Source: Streptomyces sp. ITFR-16
GTDB taxonomy: Bacteria; Actinomycetota; Actinomycetes; Streptomycetales; Streptomycetaceae
Assembly: GCF_031844705.1 (NCBI RefSeq)
Contig: NZ_CP134609.1
Coordinates: 3,224,001 to 3,288,000 of the forward strand
Length of the DNA: 64,000 nt
Reading direction: 5' to 3'
In this document: one piece after another, positions 53,591 to 63,097 of the stretch
How the letters are laid out: every line of letters starts with the position of its first letter
How positions within the stretch are numbered: the first letter of the stretch is position 1
Translations under genes and position numbers: made by a program
The notes under the pieces: generated by a model
The model's database searches: none
What the model saw: only the letters and a program-made list of their open reading frames with translations
Told to the model about the DNA's origin: nothing

Positions 53591-54313
53591 TCAGACGGCG
53601 GCCGGGTCCTCCTCGACGAGGAGGTTACGGGTGCGGTTGGCGTCCAGCGGGATGCCGGGGCCCATCGTGGTGGCCAGGGTGGCCTTCTTGATGTAGCGGC
53701 CCTTGGCGGCGGACGGCTTCAGACGGAGGATCTCCTCCAGCGCCGCTGCGTAGTTCTCCACCAGCTTGGTCTCGTCGAACGAGGTCTTGCCGATGATGAA
53801 GTGCAGGTTCGAGTGCTTGTCGACGCGGAACTCGATCTTGCCGCCCTTGATGTCGTTGACAGCCTTCACGACGTCGGGGGTGACGGTGCCGGTCTTCGGG
53901 TTCGGCATCAGACCACGCGGACCGAGCACGCGGCCGAGGCGGCCGACCTTGCCCATGAGGTCCGGGGTCGCGACGACGGCGTCGAAGTCCAGACGGCCCT
54001 TCGCCACCTCGTCGATGAGCTCGTCGGCGCCGACGATGTCGGCTCCAGCGGCTTCCGCGGCCGCAGCACGGTCACCGGTCGCGAAGACCAGGACCCGGGC
54101 GGTCTTGCCGGTGCCGTGCGGGAGGTTCACGGTGCCACGGACCATCTGGTCGGCCTTGCGAGGGTCGACACCCAGGCAGAACGCGACCTCGACGGTGCCG
54201 TCGAACTTCGTGGAGGCGGTGTCCTTGGCGAGACGGACGGCCTCGAGCGGGGCGTAGTTGCGCGCCCGGTCGATCTTGGCGTCCGCAGCGCGGAGGTTCT
54301 TGCTGCGCTTCAC
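53591..54313 (-). CDS. rplA: 50S ribosomal protein L1
   Basis: L1-stalk protein, 240 residues. [20 protein letters not shown] and [15 protein letters not shown] are hallmark segments. It is 79 nt after rplK. L1 is the translational repressor of the rplKA mRNA in E. coli. Confidence 0.97.
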   Translation of the reverse strand: MKRSKNLRAADAKIDRARNYAPLEAVRLAKDTASTKFDGTVEVAFCLGVDPRKADQMVRGTVNLPHGTGKTARVLVFATGDRAAAAEAAGADIVGADELIDEVAKGRLDFDAVVATPDLMGKVGRLGRVLGPRGLMPNPKTGTVTPDVVKAVNDIKGGKIEFRVDKHSNLHFIIGKTSFDETKLVENYAAALEEILRLKPSAAKGRYIKKATLATTMGPGIPLDANRTRNLLVEEDPAAV

Positions 54314-54392
54314 TTCTACTCCTGTGGTTTCAGGGTGTGGAGTCGTGGTGCGGACCAGCGCTTGGTCCTACCACTGAGGGGGTGGGGCTGAA

Positions 54393-54827
54393 TCAGCCTT
54401 CGACCGTGATGCCCATGGAACGGGCGGTGCCGGCGATGATCTTCGACGCGGCGTCGAGGTCATTGGCGTTCAGGTCGGGGAGCTTCGTCGTGGCGATCTC
54501 GCGGACCTGGGCAGCCGTCAGCTTGGCGACCTTGGTCTTGTGCGGCTCGCCGGAGCCCTTGTCCACACCCGCGGCCTTGAGGATCAGCTTGGCGGCCGGC
54601 GGAGTCTTGGTGATGAAGGTGAAGGTGCGGTCCTCGTAGACCGTGATCTCCACCGGCACGACCATGCCACGCTGCGACTCGGTCGCGGCGTTGTAGGCCT
54701 TGCAGAACTCCATGATGTTGACGCCGTGCTGACCCAGTGCGGGGCCGACCGGCGGGGCCGGGTTGGCCGCACCGGCGTTGATCTGGAGCTTGATAAGCCC
54801 CGTGACCTTCTTCTTCTTGGGAGGCAT
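54393..54827 (-). CDS. rplK: 50S ribosomal protein L11
   Basis: 144 residues from [23 protein letters not shown] chosen for the family start. The Pro-rich thiostrepton-site loop ([19 protein letters not shown]) is intact. It is required for RelA-type stringent response, and its loss alters antibiotic production in Streptomyces. Confidence 0.97.
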
Positions 54828-54896
54828 GTGCTCTCTCCGGGTCCTAGTGAGAGTTTTCGCCGTCATCCGGTCATCCGGATGCAGGCATACCGCACA

Positions 54897-54924
54897 ACGA
54901 TAACGGGTATAGCTGCGCGACCAA
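54897..54924 (-). promoter_or_regulatory. Candidate rplKA promoter
   Basis: Minus strand TTGGTC (54924-54919), 16-nt spacer, TATCGT (54902-54897), just after the nusG terminator. Confidence 0.45.
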
Positions 54925-54930
54925 AAACCA

Positions 54931-54969
54931 AGCAGGTCAGACCGGCTTCGACAGCCTGTCTGACCTGCT
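54931..54969 (-). terminator. Terminator of secE-nusG
   Basis: Perfect 12-bp repeat AGCAGGTCAGAC (54931-54942) with its complement (54958-54969), 34 nt past the nusG stop. Confidence 0.8.
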
Positions 54970-55003
54970 CGGTAGGCATGTGTCCAGAAGCGAGCGGGAA
55001 ACG

Positions 55004-55900
55004 CTAGTTCTTCTGGATCTGGTCGAAGCTGAGCTCGACCGGGGTCTCGCGACCGAAGATCTCGACGAGGCCCTTGACCTTCTTCGAGTCGGCGTTGATC
55101 TCGTTGATCGTCGCCTGCAGCGTCGCGAACGGGCCGTCGGTGACGGTGACCGAGTCGCCGACCTCGAAGTCCAGCACCTGGACCTCGACCTTGCGGGACG
55201 GAGCCGGCTTGCCCTCGGCCTCGGCGGCCTCACGGGCGGCCTTCTCCTCGGCCTCCGGCGCGAGCATCTTGACGATCTCGTCCAGGGTCAGCGGGTACGG
55301 GTCGTAGGCGTTGCCCACGAAGCCGGTGACACCGGGGGTGTTGCGGACGACGCCCCAGGACTCGTTCGTCAGGTCCATGCGCACCAGGACGTAGCCCGGG
55401 AGCTTGTTCTGGCGGACGTTCTTGCGCTCGCCGTTCTTGATCTGGACGATTTCCTCCTCAGGCACCTCGGCCTGATAGATGAACTCCTCCACGTTCAGCG
55501 AGACGGCGCGCTGCTCCAGGTTGGCCTTCACACGCTTCTCGTAACCGGCGTACGTGTGAATGACGTACCACTCGCCCGGGAGGCCGCGGAGCTCCTCGCG
55601 CAGGGCGGTGACGGCGTCGACGGGCTCGGCCGGCTCGGCCTCTTCCTCGTCGGCCGCGTCCGTGGCTTCCTCGGCGTCGTCGGACGCCTCTTCGCCGGCG
55701 GCGTCGGCCTCGGCGACCTCGTCGTCGGACTCGGTGTGCACGGCGTCCTGCTCGGCGGGCTCGCCCGCGGCGGCGTCGGCAGCTTCAGCCTGGTCCGGCT
55801 CCACAGCGTCCGCCGCCTCGACGATGTCGAGCTCGTCCTCGGCGGACTCGAAGGCGCCCGCCGTCGGCTCGACGGCGTCGTTCAGGTTCGGGTCAGACAC
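55004..55900 (-). CDS. nusG: Transcription termination/antitermination factor NusG
   Basis: 298 residues from the GTG at 55900. The first ~105 residues are a highly acidic Glu/Asp/Ala extension; the NGN domain starts at [15 protein letters not shown] and includes [12 protein letters not shown] charged Ala/Glu insert separates it from the KOW domain, [17 protein letters not shown]. Acidic extensions are usual in actinobacterial NusG. It lies 75 nt after secE, with a small hairpin between. Confidence 0.96.
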   Translation of the reverse strand: MSDPNLNDAVEPTAGAFESAEDELDIVEAADAVEPDQAEAADAAAGEPAEQDAVHTESDDEVAEADAAGEEASDDAEEATDAADEEEAEPAEPVDAVTALREELRGLPGEWYVIHTYAGYEKRVKANLEQRAVSLNVEEFIYQAEVPEEEIVQIKNGERKNVRQNKLPGYVLVRMDLTNESWGVVRNTPGVTGFVGNAYDPYPLTLDEIVKMLAPEAEEKAAREAAEAEGKPAPSRKVEVQVLDFEVGDSVTVTDGPFATLQATINEINADSKKVKGLVEIFGRETPVELSFDQIQKN

Positions 55901-55946
55901 GGTGGCTGCTTCTTCCTGGATACAAAATGGGTGGAACATGCGAAAG

Positions 55947-55966
55947 GGGCGCCCGATGAGGCGCCC
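55947..55966 (-). terminator. Small intercistronic hairpin between secE and nusG
   Basis: GGGCGCC (55947-55953) and GGCGCCC (55960-55966), 6-nt loop, 9 nt past the secE stop; probably only partial. Confidence 0.4.
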
Positions 55967-55975
55967 TCCGCGGGA

Positions 55976-56263
55976 TCAGCCGAAGACGTACTTGATGACC
56001 CGCTGGAAACCGAAGTCAATCACGGTGACGAGGCCAATCATGACGACTACGAAGACAATCACCACTGAGGTGTACGTCGTCAGCTGGTTGCGTGTCGGCC
56101 AGACGACCTTGCGCAGCTCGGCGATGATCTGGCGGTAGAAGAGCGCGAGACGGCCCAGAGGGCCCTTCTTGCCGCGCTTGCCGCCCTTCCGGGTCTTCTT
56201 CTTCGACTCGGGGACTTCATCCTCGGCATCAGGCATGTCGATGGAGCCCACGGCGTCCGTCAC
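55976..56263 (-). CDS. secE: Preprotein translocase subunit SecE
   Basis: 95 residues from the GTG at 56263 (TDAVGSIDMPDAED), AGGTGAG 5 nt upstream. A charged Lys-rich N-terminal region, the amphipathic AELRKVVWPTRNQL cytoplasmic helix and a single transmembrane helix (about 62-84) make the short actinobacterial form. It lies directly downstream of tRNA-Trp. Confidence 0.95.
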   Translation of the reverse strand: MTDAVGSIDMPDAEDEVPESKKKTRKGGKRGKKGPLGRLALFYRQIIAELRKVVWPTRNQLTTYTSVVIVFVVVMIGLVTVIDFGFQRVIKYVFG

Positions 56264-56368
56264 GCTTCTCACCTGATTCCGGGTCATGGCCGTGCCGCGC
56301 CCGGTGGAGCCGCACGGCGGTGCATTGAAGTACGTACATGCGCACACATCCTGGCGAAGGAGTGTGTA

Positions 56369-56441
56369 GCAGGGCCGGAGGGACTTGAACCCCCAACCGC
56401 TGGTTTTGGAGACCAGTGCTCTACCAATTGAGCTACGACCC
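56369..56441 (-). tRNA. tRNA-Trp (anticodon CCA)
   Basis: 73 nt. Acceptor arms AGGGTCG and CGGCCCT pair (with one G-U), the D-arm is GCTCAATTGGTAGAGC, the anticodon loop is CTCCAAAAC with CCA, and the T-arm is GGGGGTTCAAGTCCCTC. The discriminator is G; the 3' CCA is not encoded. The tRNA-Trp-secE-nusG order is a conserved bacterial arrangement. Confidence 0.95.
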
Positions 56442-56583
56442 TTTGTGGTTTCCACCAACCTACCGCATGTTCCCGGAAGCCCCGGGTGCAGGAACGGTGC
56501 GGCTGGTGAAGGCCAACGACAGGTGAGTGTACGTGCTCAGCGGCCCTGCGTCGAACAGATAGGTCCCGACCGTTCCTGTCTGA

Positions 56584-56626
56584 TGCTGTCCGGTTCTCCG
56601 TCCGCATGCTGTCCGAGTGCTGTCCG
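56584..56626 (+). repeat. Three copies of TGCTGTCCG upstream of the aminotransferase gene
   Basis: Exact copies at 56584-56592, 56607-56615 and 56618-56626; start-to-start distances are 23 and 11 nt, about two turns and one turn of DNA. They lie 53-95 nt before the ATG at 56679, fitting an operator array. Confidence 0.6.
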
Positions 56627-56678
56627 GTCCCTGAAACCCCTGTGCCGCCGGGGAAAACGGTCTGGGAGCATGGGGGGC

Positions 56679-57905
56679 ATGAGCGCTGCTACTTCTCCCT
56701 CCGAGCGTCGGGTCTCCGCCCGCATCGGTGCGATCTCCGAGTCCGCCACCCTCGCCGTCGACGCCAAGGCCAAGGCCCTCAAGGCCGCCGGCCGTCCGGT
56801 GATCGGCTTCGGTGCCGGCGAGCCCGACTTCCCGACCCCTGGCTACATCGTCGACGCCGCGGTCGAGGCCTGCCGCAACCCGAAGTACCACCGCTACACC
56901 CCTGCGGGCGGGCTCCCCGAGCTCAAGGCCGCCATCGCCGAGAAGACGCTGCGCGACTCCGGCTACCAGGTCGACGTCTCCCAGATCCTGGTGACCAACG
57001 GCGGCAAGCAGGCCATCTACGAGGCCTTCGCCGCGATCCTCGACCCGGGCGACGAGGTCATCGTCCCGGCGCCGTACTGGACCACCTACCCCGAGTCGAT
57101 CCGGCTGGCCGGCGGTGTCCCGGTGGAGGTCGTCGCCGACGAGACCACCGGTTACCGGGTCTCCGTGGAGCAGCTGGAGGCGGCGCGCACCGAGCGTACG
57201 AAGGTCGTCCTGTTCGTCTCCCCGTCGAACCCGACCGGCGCGGTCTACAGCGAGGCGGACGCCGAGGCGATCGGCCGCTGGGCCGTGGAGCACGGCCTGT
57301 GGGTGCTGACGGACGAGATCTACGAGCACCTGGTCTACGGGGACGCGAAGTTCACCTCGCTGCCGGCGATCGTGCCCGAGCTGCGCGACAAGTGCATCGT
57401 GGTCAACGGTGTCGCCAAGACGTACGCGATGACCGGCTGGCGCGTGGGGTGGATCGTCGGCCCGAAGGACGTCGTGAAGGCCGCGACCAACCTGCAGTCG
57501 CACGCCACGTCCAACGTCTCCAACGTGGCGCAGGTCGCCGCGCTGGCCGCCGTCTCCGGGAACCTGGACGCGGTCGCCGAGATGCGCACCGCCTTCGACC
57601 GGCGCCGCCGGACGATCGTGCGGATGCTCAACGAGATCGACGGCGTGCTCTGCCCCGAGCCCGAGGGCGCGTTCTACGCGTACCCCTCGGTGAAGGAGCT
57701 GCTCGGCAAGGAGATCCGCGGCAGGCGTCCGGCCACCTCGGTCGAGCTGGCGGCGCTCATCCTGGACGAGGCCGAGGTCGCGGTCGTCCCCGGTGAGGCC
57801 TTCGGTACGCCGGGCTATCTGCGCCTCTCTTACGCGCTGGGCGACGAGGATCTGGTCGAGGGTGTCTCGCGGCTCCAGAAGCTGCTGGGCGAGGCCAAGG
57901 CCTAG
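56679..57905 (+). CDS. Pyridoxal-phosphate aminotransferase (aspartate aminotransferase type)
   Basis: 408 residues, fold type I, subgroup I-gamma-like. [13 protein letters not shown] starts the substrate region. NPTGAVYSE, the cofactor lysine in [14 protein letters not shown] and the C-terminal arginine in [14 protein letters not shown] are present. It probably interconverts aspartate/oxaloacetate and glutamate/2-oxoglutarate, but aromatic or other specificity cannot be excluded. ATG at 56679 preferred over one 9 nt upstream. Confidence 0.92.
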   Translation: MSAATSPSERRVSARIGAISESATLAVDAKAKALKAAGRPVIGFGAGEPDFPTPGYIVDAAVEACRNPKYHRYTPAGGLPELKAAIAEKTLRDSGYQVDVSQILVTNGGKQAIYEAFAAILDPGDEVIVPAPYWTTYPESIRLAGGVPVEVVADETTGYRVSVEQLEAARTERTKVVLFVSPSNPTGAVYSEADAEAIGRWAVEHGLWVLTDEIYEHLVYGDAKFTSLPAIVPELRDKCIVVNGVAKTYAMTGWRVGWIVGPKDVVKAATNLQSHATSNVSNVAQVAALAAVSGNLDAVAEMRTAFDRRRRTIVRMLNEIDGVLCPEPEGAFYAYPSVKELLGKEIRGRRPATSVELAALILDEAEVAVVPGEAFGTPGYLRLSYALGDEDLVEGVSRLQKLLGEAKA

Positions 57906-57924
57906 TCCCCGCCGCCTCGGACGA

Positions 57925-57952
57925 GCGGCCCCCGGCTTCCGCCGGGGGTCGC
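57925..57952 (+). terminator. Terminator of the aminotransferase gene
   Basis: 12-bp stem with one G-U (57925-57936 with 57941-57952), TTCC loop, followed by CTTTCG; 20 nt past the stop. Confidence 0.75.
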
Positions 57953-58025
57953 TTTCGCGTTCGAGGGGCAACTCGATGGGGAATCCGGCTACCGCGACAC
58001 CCCGTCCGTGCGGCAGGATCTTGGA

Positions 58026-59048
58026 ATGGAGCGTGACGTACGGCTGTTGCCCAAGGCCCACCTGCACCTGCATTTCACCGGGTCGATGCGGCCCACGACG
58101 CTGCTCGAACTCGCCGACAAGTACGGCGTGCGGCTGCCGGAGGCGCTGACCGGCGGCGAGCCCCCCAGTCTGCGGGCTACGGACGAGCGCGGCTGGTTCC
58201 GCTTCCAGCGGCTCTACGACATCGCCAGGTCCTGCCTGCGCGAGCCCGAGGACATCCAGCGGCTGGTGCGCGAGACGGCCCAGGAGGACGTGGCGGACGG
58301 CTCCGGCTGGCTGGAGATCCAGGTCGACCCCACCTCGTACGCACCCCTGCTCGGCGGGCTGATCCCGGCGATCGAGATCATCCTCGACGCGGTGGACAGC
58401 GCCTCCCGGGAGACCGGGCTGCCGATACGGGTCGTGATCGCGGCGAACCGGATGAAGCATCCGCTGGACGCCAGGACGCTGGCGCGGCTCGCCGTGCGGT
58501 ACGCGGACCGGGGCGTGGTCGGGTTCGGGCTCTCCAACGACGAGCGGCGCGGCATGGCCCGCGACTTCGACCGGGCCTTCGCCATCGCCCGCGAGGGCGG
58601 TCTGCTGGCGGCCCCGCACGGGGGTGAGCTGTCGGGCCCCTCCAGCGTCCGCGACTGCCTGGACGACCTCGACGCCTCCCGGGTGGGCCACGGCGTACGG
58701 GCGGCGGAGGACCCCCGGCTGCTGCGCAGGCTGGCCGAGCGCGGGGTGACCTGCGAGGTCTGCCCCGCGTCGAACGTGGCGCTCGGCGTCTACGAGAAGC
58801 CCTCCGACGTACCCCTGCGCACTCTGTTCGACGCCGGGGTGCCGATGGCGCTCGGCGCGGACGACCCGCTGCTCTTCGGCTCCCGGCTGGCCGCGCAGTA
58901 CGACCTGGTGCGCCGCCACCACGCGTTCACGGACGAGGAACTGGCCGAGCTGGCGCGCCAGTCGGTGCGGGGTTCGGCGGCGCCGGACGCGGTGCGCGCG
59001 GAGCTGCTGGCCGGCGTCGACGACTGGCTGGCCAAGCCGGCCGCCTGA
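58026..59048 (+). CDS. add: Adenosine deaminase family protein
   Basis: 340 residues from MERDVRLLPKAHLHLHF. Metal ligands and catalytic residues are in HLHLHFTGS, APHGGELSG, RVGHGVRAA, CPASNVALG and GADDPLLF. It hydrolyses adenosine or a related 6-aminopurine; the exact substrate (adenosine, adenine or another adenylyl compound) is uncertain. Only CAGGAT with about 7 nt to the ATG is seen, so it might be leaderless or have AGGA as a ribosome-binding site. Confidence 0.9.
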   Translation: MERDVRLLPKAHLHLHFTGSMRPTTLLELADKYGVRLPEALTGGEPPSLRATDERGWFRFQRLYDIARSCLREPEDIQRLVRETAQEDVADGSGWLEIQVDPTSYAPLLGGLIPAIEIILDAVDSASRETGLPIRVVIAANRMKHPLDARTLARLAVRYADRGVVGFGLSNDERRGMARDFDRAFAIAREGGLLAAPHGGELSGPSSVRDCLDDLDASRVGHGVRAAEDPRLLRRLAERGVTCEVCPASNVALGVYEKPSDVPLRTLFDAGVPMALGADDPLLFGSRLAAQYDLVRRHHAFTDEELAELARQSVRGSAAPDAVRAELLAGVDDWLAKPAA

Positions 59049-59070
59049 CCCGCCCGCCCCCGCCCGGGCG

Positions 59071-59676
59071 CTACTCCCCCAGCCCGCGCAGCAGCATCCG
59101 GGCGGCCGAGGCGGCGAAGTCGTCGAGCGGCTGGGGCGGCCCGCCGGTCTCCGTGGCGTCGTAGGCGAAGGCCCGCTGGGAGCAGGCGCCCATCAGCAGC
59201 GAGGCGGCCGCGTAGGTGTCGGCGTCGGCCCGTACGCGTCCTGCGGACTGTTCGGCGCGCAGATACGCGTCCACGCCGCGGATCGGCATATGGGGGCCGG
59301 TGCCCAGCTCCCGCATCACCGCGTTGTGGCGTTCCTTGAGCCTCGGCTCGGCGTACAAGGACGCGGCGATCGGGAAGCTCTGCTCGTAGAACAGGGCGGC
59401 CTGGCGGGCGATCTCGGTGAGGTTCTGCTCGACCGTGCGCTCACCCTCCCCCGGGTGGGCGATCAGCCGCTTGAGGATGCCGTCGACCTTGGGCAGACGC
59501 TCCTTGAGCACCACCACGAAGAGCTCCTCCTTGCTCGGGAAGTGCTTGTAGAGCGCGGCCTCCGAGCAGCCGGCGGCCTTGGCGATCTCCTTGGTGGTGG
59601 CCCGGGCCAGCCCGATGGTGAGCATCAGCTGATGGGCGGCGTCGATGATGCGGGCGCGGGCCGGCTTCTGCTCCAT
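59071..59676 (-). CDS. TetR family repressor
   Basis: 201 residues. The N-terminal DNA-binding domain (about 5-50) has ATTKEIAKAAGCSEAALYKHF, and the C-terminal ligand domain is unrecognised. ATG at 59676 chosen for the GGAG 5 nt upstream. It is divergent from the NAD(P)-binding gene, with paired palindromes between (59701-59747) as probable operators for both. Confidence 0.92.
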   Translation of the reverse strand: MEQKPARARIIDAAHQLMLTIGLARATTKEIAKAAGCSEAALYKHFPSKEELFVVVLKERLPKVDGILKRLIAHPGEGERTVEQNLTEIARQAALFYEQSFPIAASLYAEPRLKERHNAVMRELGTGPHMPIRGVDAYLRAEQSAGRVRADADTYAAASLLMGACSQRAFAYDATETGGPPQPLDDFAASAARMLLRGLGE

Positions 59677-59700
59677 GTGCACTCCAATGAAGCTTGACGA

Positions 59701-59747
59701 GTGGGTGAGTATCCACTCACTCTAGAGGTGAGTGAATACTTACCCAC
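59701..59747. promoter_or_regulatory. Twin palindromic operator of the TetR/oxidoreductase pair
   Basis: Two sites, 59705-59720 and 59728-59743, each with GTGAGT or close inverted halves, together forming a 20-bp inverted repeat (18/20) around a 7-nt centre. Position between divergent starts fits a TetR operator. Confidence 0.7.
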
Positions 59748-59762
59748 CTGGGAGGGTGTGCC

Positions 59763-60398
59763 ATGAAGCTCACAGTGTTCGGTGCGACAGGCGGTATCGG
59801 GCAGGAGATCGTCCGCCAGGCGGCGGAGGCGGGGCACGAGGTGACGGCGGTCGTCCGCGACCCGGCCCGGCTCTCGGTGCCGCTCTCCGGCATCACCGTC
59901 CACACAGCGGCGCGGATCGACGACCCGGAGGCGCTGCGCGAGGCCGTGGCCGGCCGGGATGCGGTCCTCTCCGGGCTGGGCGCCAAGGGCCGCAAGGCCG
60001 ACGGGCTGGCCGAGCGGCTGACCCGCAGCGTGCTGTCGGCCATGGAGGCCGAGGGCACCCGGCGGCTGCTCGTGGTCAGCGCGGCCCCGGTCATCCCGAC
60101 GCCCGCGGACGACCCGCTGCTCGACCGGATGATGCTCTCGGCGATCGGCGTGATCCTGAAGGAGGTGTACGCGGACCTGACCGCGATGGAGGCCGCCCTG
60201 GCCGCCTCGGCCACGGACTGGACGTCGGTGCGGCCGCCGAAGCTCACGAACGGGCCCCGGACGGGCACGTACCGGATGGTCGTCGGCGGCAATCCGCGCA
60301 GCGGCCGGTCCATCTCGCGGGCCGACGTGGCCCACGCGATGCTGGCGCTGGTCAACGACCCGGCGGCGGTGAAGCAGGGCGTGGGCGTGTCCTACTGA
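59763..60398 (+). CDS. NAD(P)-binding (NmrA-like/atypical SDR) protein
   Basis: 211 residues with an N-terminal Rossmann motif VFGATGGIGQEIVRQA (GXXGXXG), VTAVVRDPARL and a YRMVVGGNPRSGRSISRADVA C-terminal part. It is probably a reductase or redox sensor of the atypical SDR group; substrate unknown. Controlled by the divergent TetR, by position. GGAGGG ribosome-binding site upstream. Confidence 0.88.
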   Translation: MKLTVFGATGGIGQEIVRQAAEAGHEVTAVVRDPARLSVPLSGITVHTAARIDDPEALREAVAGRDAVLSGLGAKGRKADGLAERLTRSVLSAMEAEGTRRLLVVSAAPVIPTPADDPLLDRMMLSAIGVILKEVYADLTAMEAALAASATDWTSVRPPKLTNGPRTGTYRMVVGGNPRSGRSISRADVAHAMLALVNDPAAVKQGVGVSY

Positions 60399-60417
60399 GA
60401 ACCGGGCAGGCCGGGGC

Positions 60418-61473
60418 CTACAGGCTCACGCCGACGGTCACCGGTTCATTGACGAGCGTGACCCCGAAGGCCTCGTGGACCCCGGCGACGACCTCGCGCG
60501 CCAGGGCGAGCAGGTCCTCGGTGCTCGCCGCGCCCCGGTTGGTGAGGGCGAGGGTGTGCTTGGTGGAGATACGGGCGGGGCCGGTGCCGTATCCCTTGGT
60601 GAAGCCGGCCCGGTCGATGAGCCAGGCCGCCGAGGTCTTGGTGCGTCCCTCGCCGGCGGGGAAGGCGGGGGGCGCCACCTCGGGCCCGAGCCGGTCCGCC
60701 ACCCGGGCCAGGAACGCCTCGAACTCGGCCTGCTCCAGGATCGGGTTGGTGAAGAAGGACCCGGCCGACCAGGTGTCGTGGTCCTCGGGGTCGAGCACCA
60801 TGCCCTTGCCGGCGCGCAGCCGCAGCACGGTTTCGCGCGCGGCGGCGGCGGGAACGCGCTCGCCCTCCTCGACGCCCATCGCGCGGGCCGTCTCGGGGTA
60901 CTTGAGGGGCGCGGAGAGACCACCCGCCTCTTCCAGCCCGAACCGGACACGCAGCACCACGAACCGGTCGGGTTCGGCCTTGAAACGACTGTGCCGGTAC
61001 GAGAACGCGCACTCGGAGTTCGGGATGGTGACCGTCTCCCGGCTGTGCCGGTCGTAGGCGACGACCTCCGTGATGGTGGCCGACACCTCCTGTCCGTACG
61101 CCCCGACGTTCTGGATCGGGGTCGCGCCCGCCGAGCCGGGGATGCCCGCCAGGCATTCGAGCCCCGCGAGACCGGCCTCCACGCTGCGGGCGACGGCGTC
61201 CGTCCAGATCTCTCCGGCGGCCAGTTCGAGCGTCGCGCCGTCCAGCACGAAGCCCTTGGTGGCGATGCGCAGGGCGGTGCCGTCGAAGCCCTTGTCGCCG
61301 ATGACCAGGTTGCTGCCGCCGCCGATGACCAGGAGCGGGGTGCCGCTGTCGTCGGCTTCGCGCACGGCCTCGACCACTTCGGCGTCGGTCGTCGCGGTCA
61401 ACAGGCGGGTGGCGGGGCCGCCGAGCCGGAAGGTGGTCAGGGGGGCGAGGGGCGCGTCGTGGAGTTCCTGCAC
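60418..61473 (-). CDS. murB: UDP-N-acetylenolpyruvoylglucosamine reductase
   Basis: FAD enzyme completing UDP-MurNAc in peptidoglycan synthesis; 351 residues. FAD-binding part: TTFRLGGPAT, IGGGSNLVIGDKGFDG and IPGSAGATPIQNVGAYGQEV. Later SFFTNPI and KTSAAWLID support MurB. It is convergent with the oxidoreductase (19-nt gap). Confidence 0.96.
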   Translation of the reverse strand: MQELHDAPLAPLTTFRLGGPATRLLTATTDAEVVEAVREADDSGTPLLVIGGGSNLVIGDKGFDGTALRIATKGFVLDGATLELAAGEIWTDAVARSVEAGLAGLECLAGIPGSAGATPIQNVGAYGQEVSATITEVVAYDRHSRETVTIPNSECAFSYRHSRFKAEPDRFVVLRVRFGLEEAGGLSAPLKYPETARAMGVEEGERVPAAAARETVLRLRAGKGMVLDPEDHDTWSAGSFFTNPILEQAEFEAFLARVADRLGPEVAPPAFPAGEGRTKTSAAWLIDRAGFTKGYGTGPARISTKHTLALTNRGAASTEDLLALAREVVAGVHEAFGVTLVNEPVTVGVSL

Positions 61474-61483
61474 GGGGACAAGA

Positions 61484-61526
61484 GTACGGTCCGCGGCCCC
61501 GCCACCCGGGCGGGGCCGCGGACCGT
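61484..61526 (-). terminator. Terminator of the MFS transporter gene
   Basis: 19-bp inverted repeat (61484-61502 with 61508-61526) and a 5-nt loop, between the MFS stop and the murB start. Confidence 0.85.
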
Positions 61527-61566
61527 ATCCGCGTGGTGTGTCCTGCGCTGTTCCCTGCGCCGCGCC

Positions 61567-63021
61567 TCAGGCGGGTACGGACACCCGCTCATCGGCCTGC
61601 TCCGGGGAGACCGCCGTGTCCTCGACGGGCTCCGCGGGCCGGGTGCTGCGGCGGCCCGGGATCATCAGGGCGACGAGGGCGGCGAGTGCCACCACACCGG
61701 AGCCGATCCAGACCGCGGGCACGGTGCCGTCGGTGAAGGACTCCGGGGTGCCGATGCCGCCCTGGGCGGAGAAGACGGTGGCGAGCACCGCGACCCCGAG
61801 GGCGCCGCCGACCTCACGCAGGGCGTTGTTGGCGCCGGAGGCGATCCCCTGTTCGCCGGGCCGGACGCTCGACATCACGAGGCTGGCCGCCGGGGCGAAG
61901 TACAGGGCCATGCCGATGCCGCCGACGATCAGACCGGGCAGCTGCGAGACGTAGGAGGCGTCCGGGGCGATGGCCATGGCGAACAGTCCGAGGCCGACCG
62001 CCTGGAGGGCGAGCCCCGTCACGACCACCGGGCGGCCGCCGAACCGGTCGGAGAGCATCCCGGCGATGGGGGCCACGAGCATCGGCATCCCGGTCCAGGG
62101 CAGCATCCGCAGTCCGGCCTCGGTGGGCGAGTAGCCCAGCACGCCCTGGAGGTACTGGCTGAGCAGGAAGATCGAGCCGAACATCCCGAGGTACATCAGC
62201 ATGCTGGAGATGTTGATCCCGAAGAACGCACGGTCCCGGAAGAGGCGCATGGGCAGCATCGGGTTCTTGGCGCGGAAGCCGTGGTGGACGAAGCCGCCGA
62301 TGAGCGCGGTGCCGGCGATGAGCGAGGTCAGGACGGTCGGGCTGGTCCAGCCCTCGGAGTTGGCGTTGACCAGGCCGTAGACGATCCCGAAGAGGCCGCC
62401 GCTGACCAGGAGGGTGCCGGGGATGTCGAGCCGGGCGTTCGGGGCGTAGGACTCGGCCAGCCGGAAGCGGGCGAGCGGCAGCAGGAGCAGACCGATCGGC
62501 ACGTTGAGCCAGAAGATCCACTGCCAGGAGATGTGCTCGGTGAGACTGCCGCCGATCAGCGGCCCGCTGGCCACCGCCAGTCCGGTCGCGGCGCTGAAGA
62601 TGCCCAGCGCCATTCCGCGACGGGCCGGCTCCACGGCGGCCGTGAGCAGGGTGAGGGTGAGCGGCATCATGATCGCGGCGCCGACACCCTGGACCGCGCG
62701 GAAGGCGATCAGTTCGTTGATCCCGGGCGAGAGGGCGGCCGCGGCGGAGGCGCCGGTGAAGACGGCGAGACCGGCGAGGAACAGCCGGCGGCGGCCGAAG
62801 CGGTCACCGAGGGCCGCGCCGAACATCAGCAGGACGGCGAAGGTCAGCGTGTAGGCGTTGACCGTCCACTCCAGCTCCTCCATCTCTCCGCCGAGGCTCT
62901 CGCGGATGGACGGCAGGGCCGTGGTGACGACGAGGTTGTCGAGGGCCGCCATGAAGCCGGCGACGCTGGTGATGACGAGGGCCCAGGCCGCTCCTGCGCG
63001 GCCGGTTGTGTGCTGGTTCAC
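61567..63021 (-). CDS. MFS drug-efflux transporter (EmrB/QacA, DHA2 type)
   Basis: 484 residues with about 14 hydrophobic segments. Motif A GDRFGRRRLFLAG lies between helices 2 and 3, with LDNLVVTTALPSI in helix 1 and ASGPLIGGSLTEHISWQWIFWLNVP around helices 5-6. It is probably a proton-driven exporter of drugs or secondary metabolites. The GTG start lies 15 nt from a palindrome (63036-63055) identical in its arms to one before the adjacent tetR, indicating shared control. Confidence 0.93.
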   Translation of the reverse strand: MNQHTTGRAGAAWALVITSVAGFMAALDNLVVTTALPSIRESLGGEMEELEWTVNAYTLTFAVLLMFGAALGDRFGRRRLFLAGLAVFTGASAAAALSPGINELIAFRAVQGVGAAIMMPLTLTLLTAAVEPARRGMALGIFSAATGLAVASGPLIGGSLTEHISWQWIFWLNVPIGLLLLPLARFRLAESYAPNARLDIPGTLLVSGGLFGIVYGLVNANSEGWTSPTVLTSLIAGTALIGGFVHHGFRAKNPMLPMRLFRDRAFFGINISSMLMYLGMFGSIFLLSQYLQGVLGYSPTEAGLRMLPWTGMPMLVAPIAGMLSDRFGGRPVVVTGLALQAVGLGLFAMAIAPDASYVSQLPGLIVGGIGMALYFAPAASLVMSSVRPGEQGIASGANNALREVGGALGVAVLATVFSAQGGIGTPESFTDGTVPAVWIGSGVVALAALVALMIPGRRSTRPAEPVEDTAVSPEQADERVSVPA

Positions 63022-63035
63022 TGCTCCCCCAGGGG

Positions 63036-63055
63036 GTTAGTTATTGATTACTAAC
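63036..63055. promoter_or_regulatory. TetR operator before the MFS gene
   Basis: 20-nt palindrome GTTAGT-N8-ACTAAC, matching the copy at 63664-63683. AT-rich in a GC-rich context and next to the MFS start. Confidence 0.75.
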
Positions 63056-63097
63056 TTTTTCGGGCAGAAAACCGGGCCGAACCCGGGTCGGACGGTG

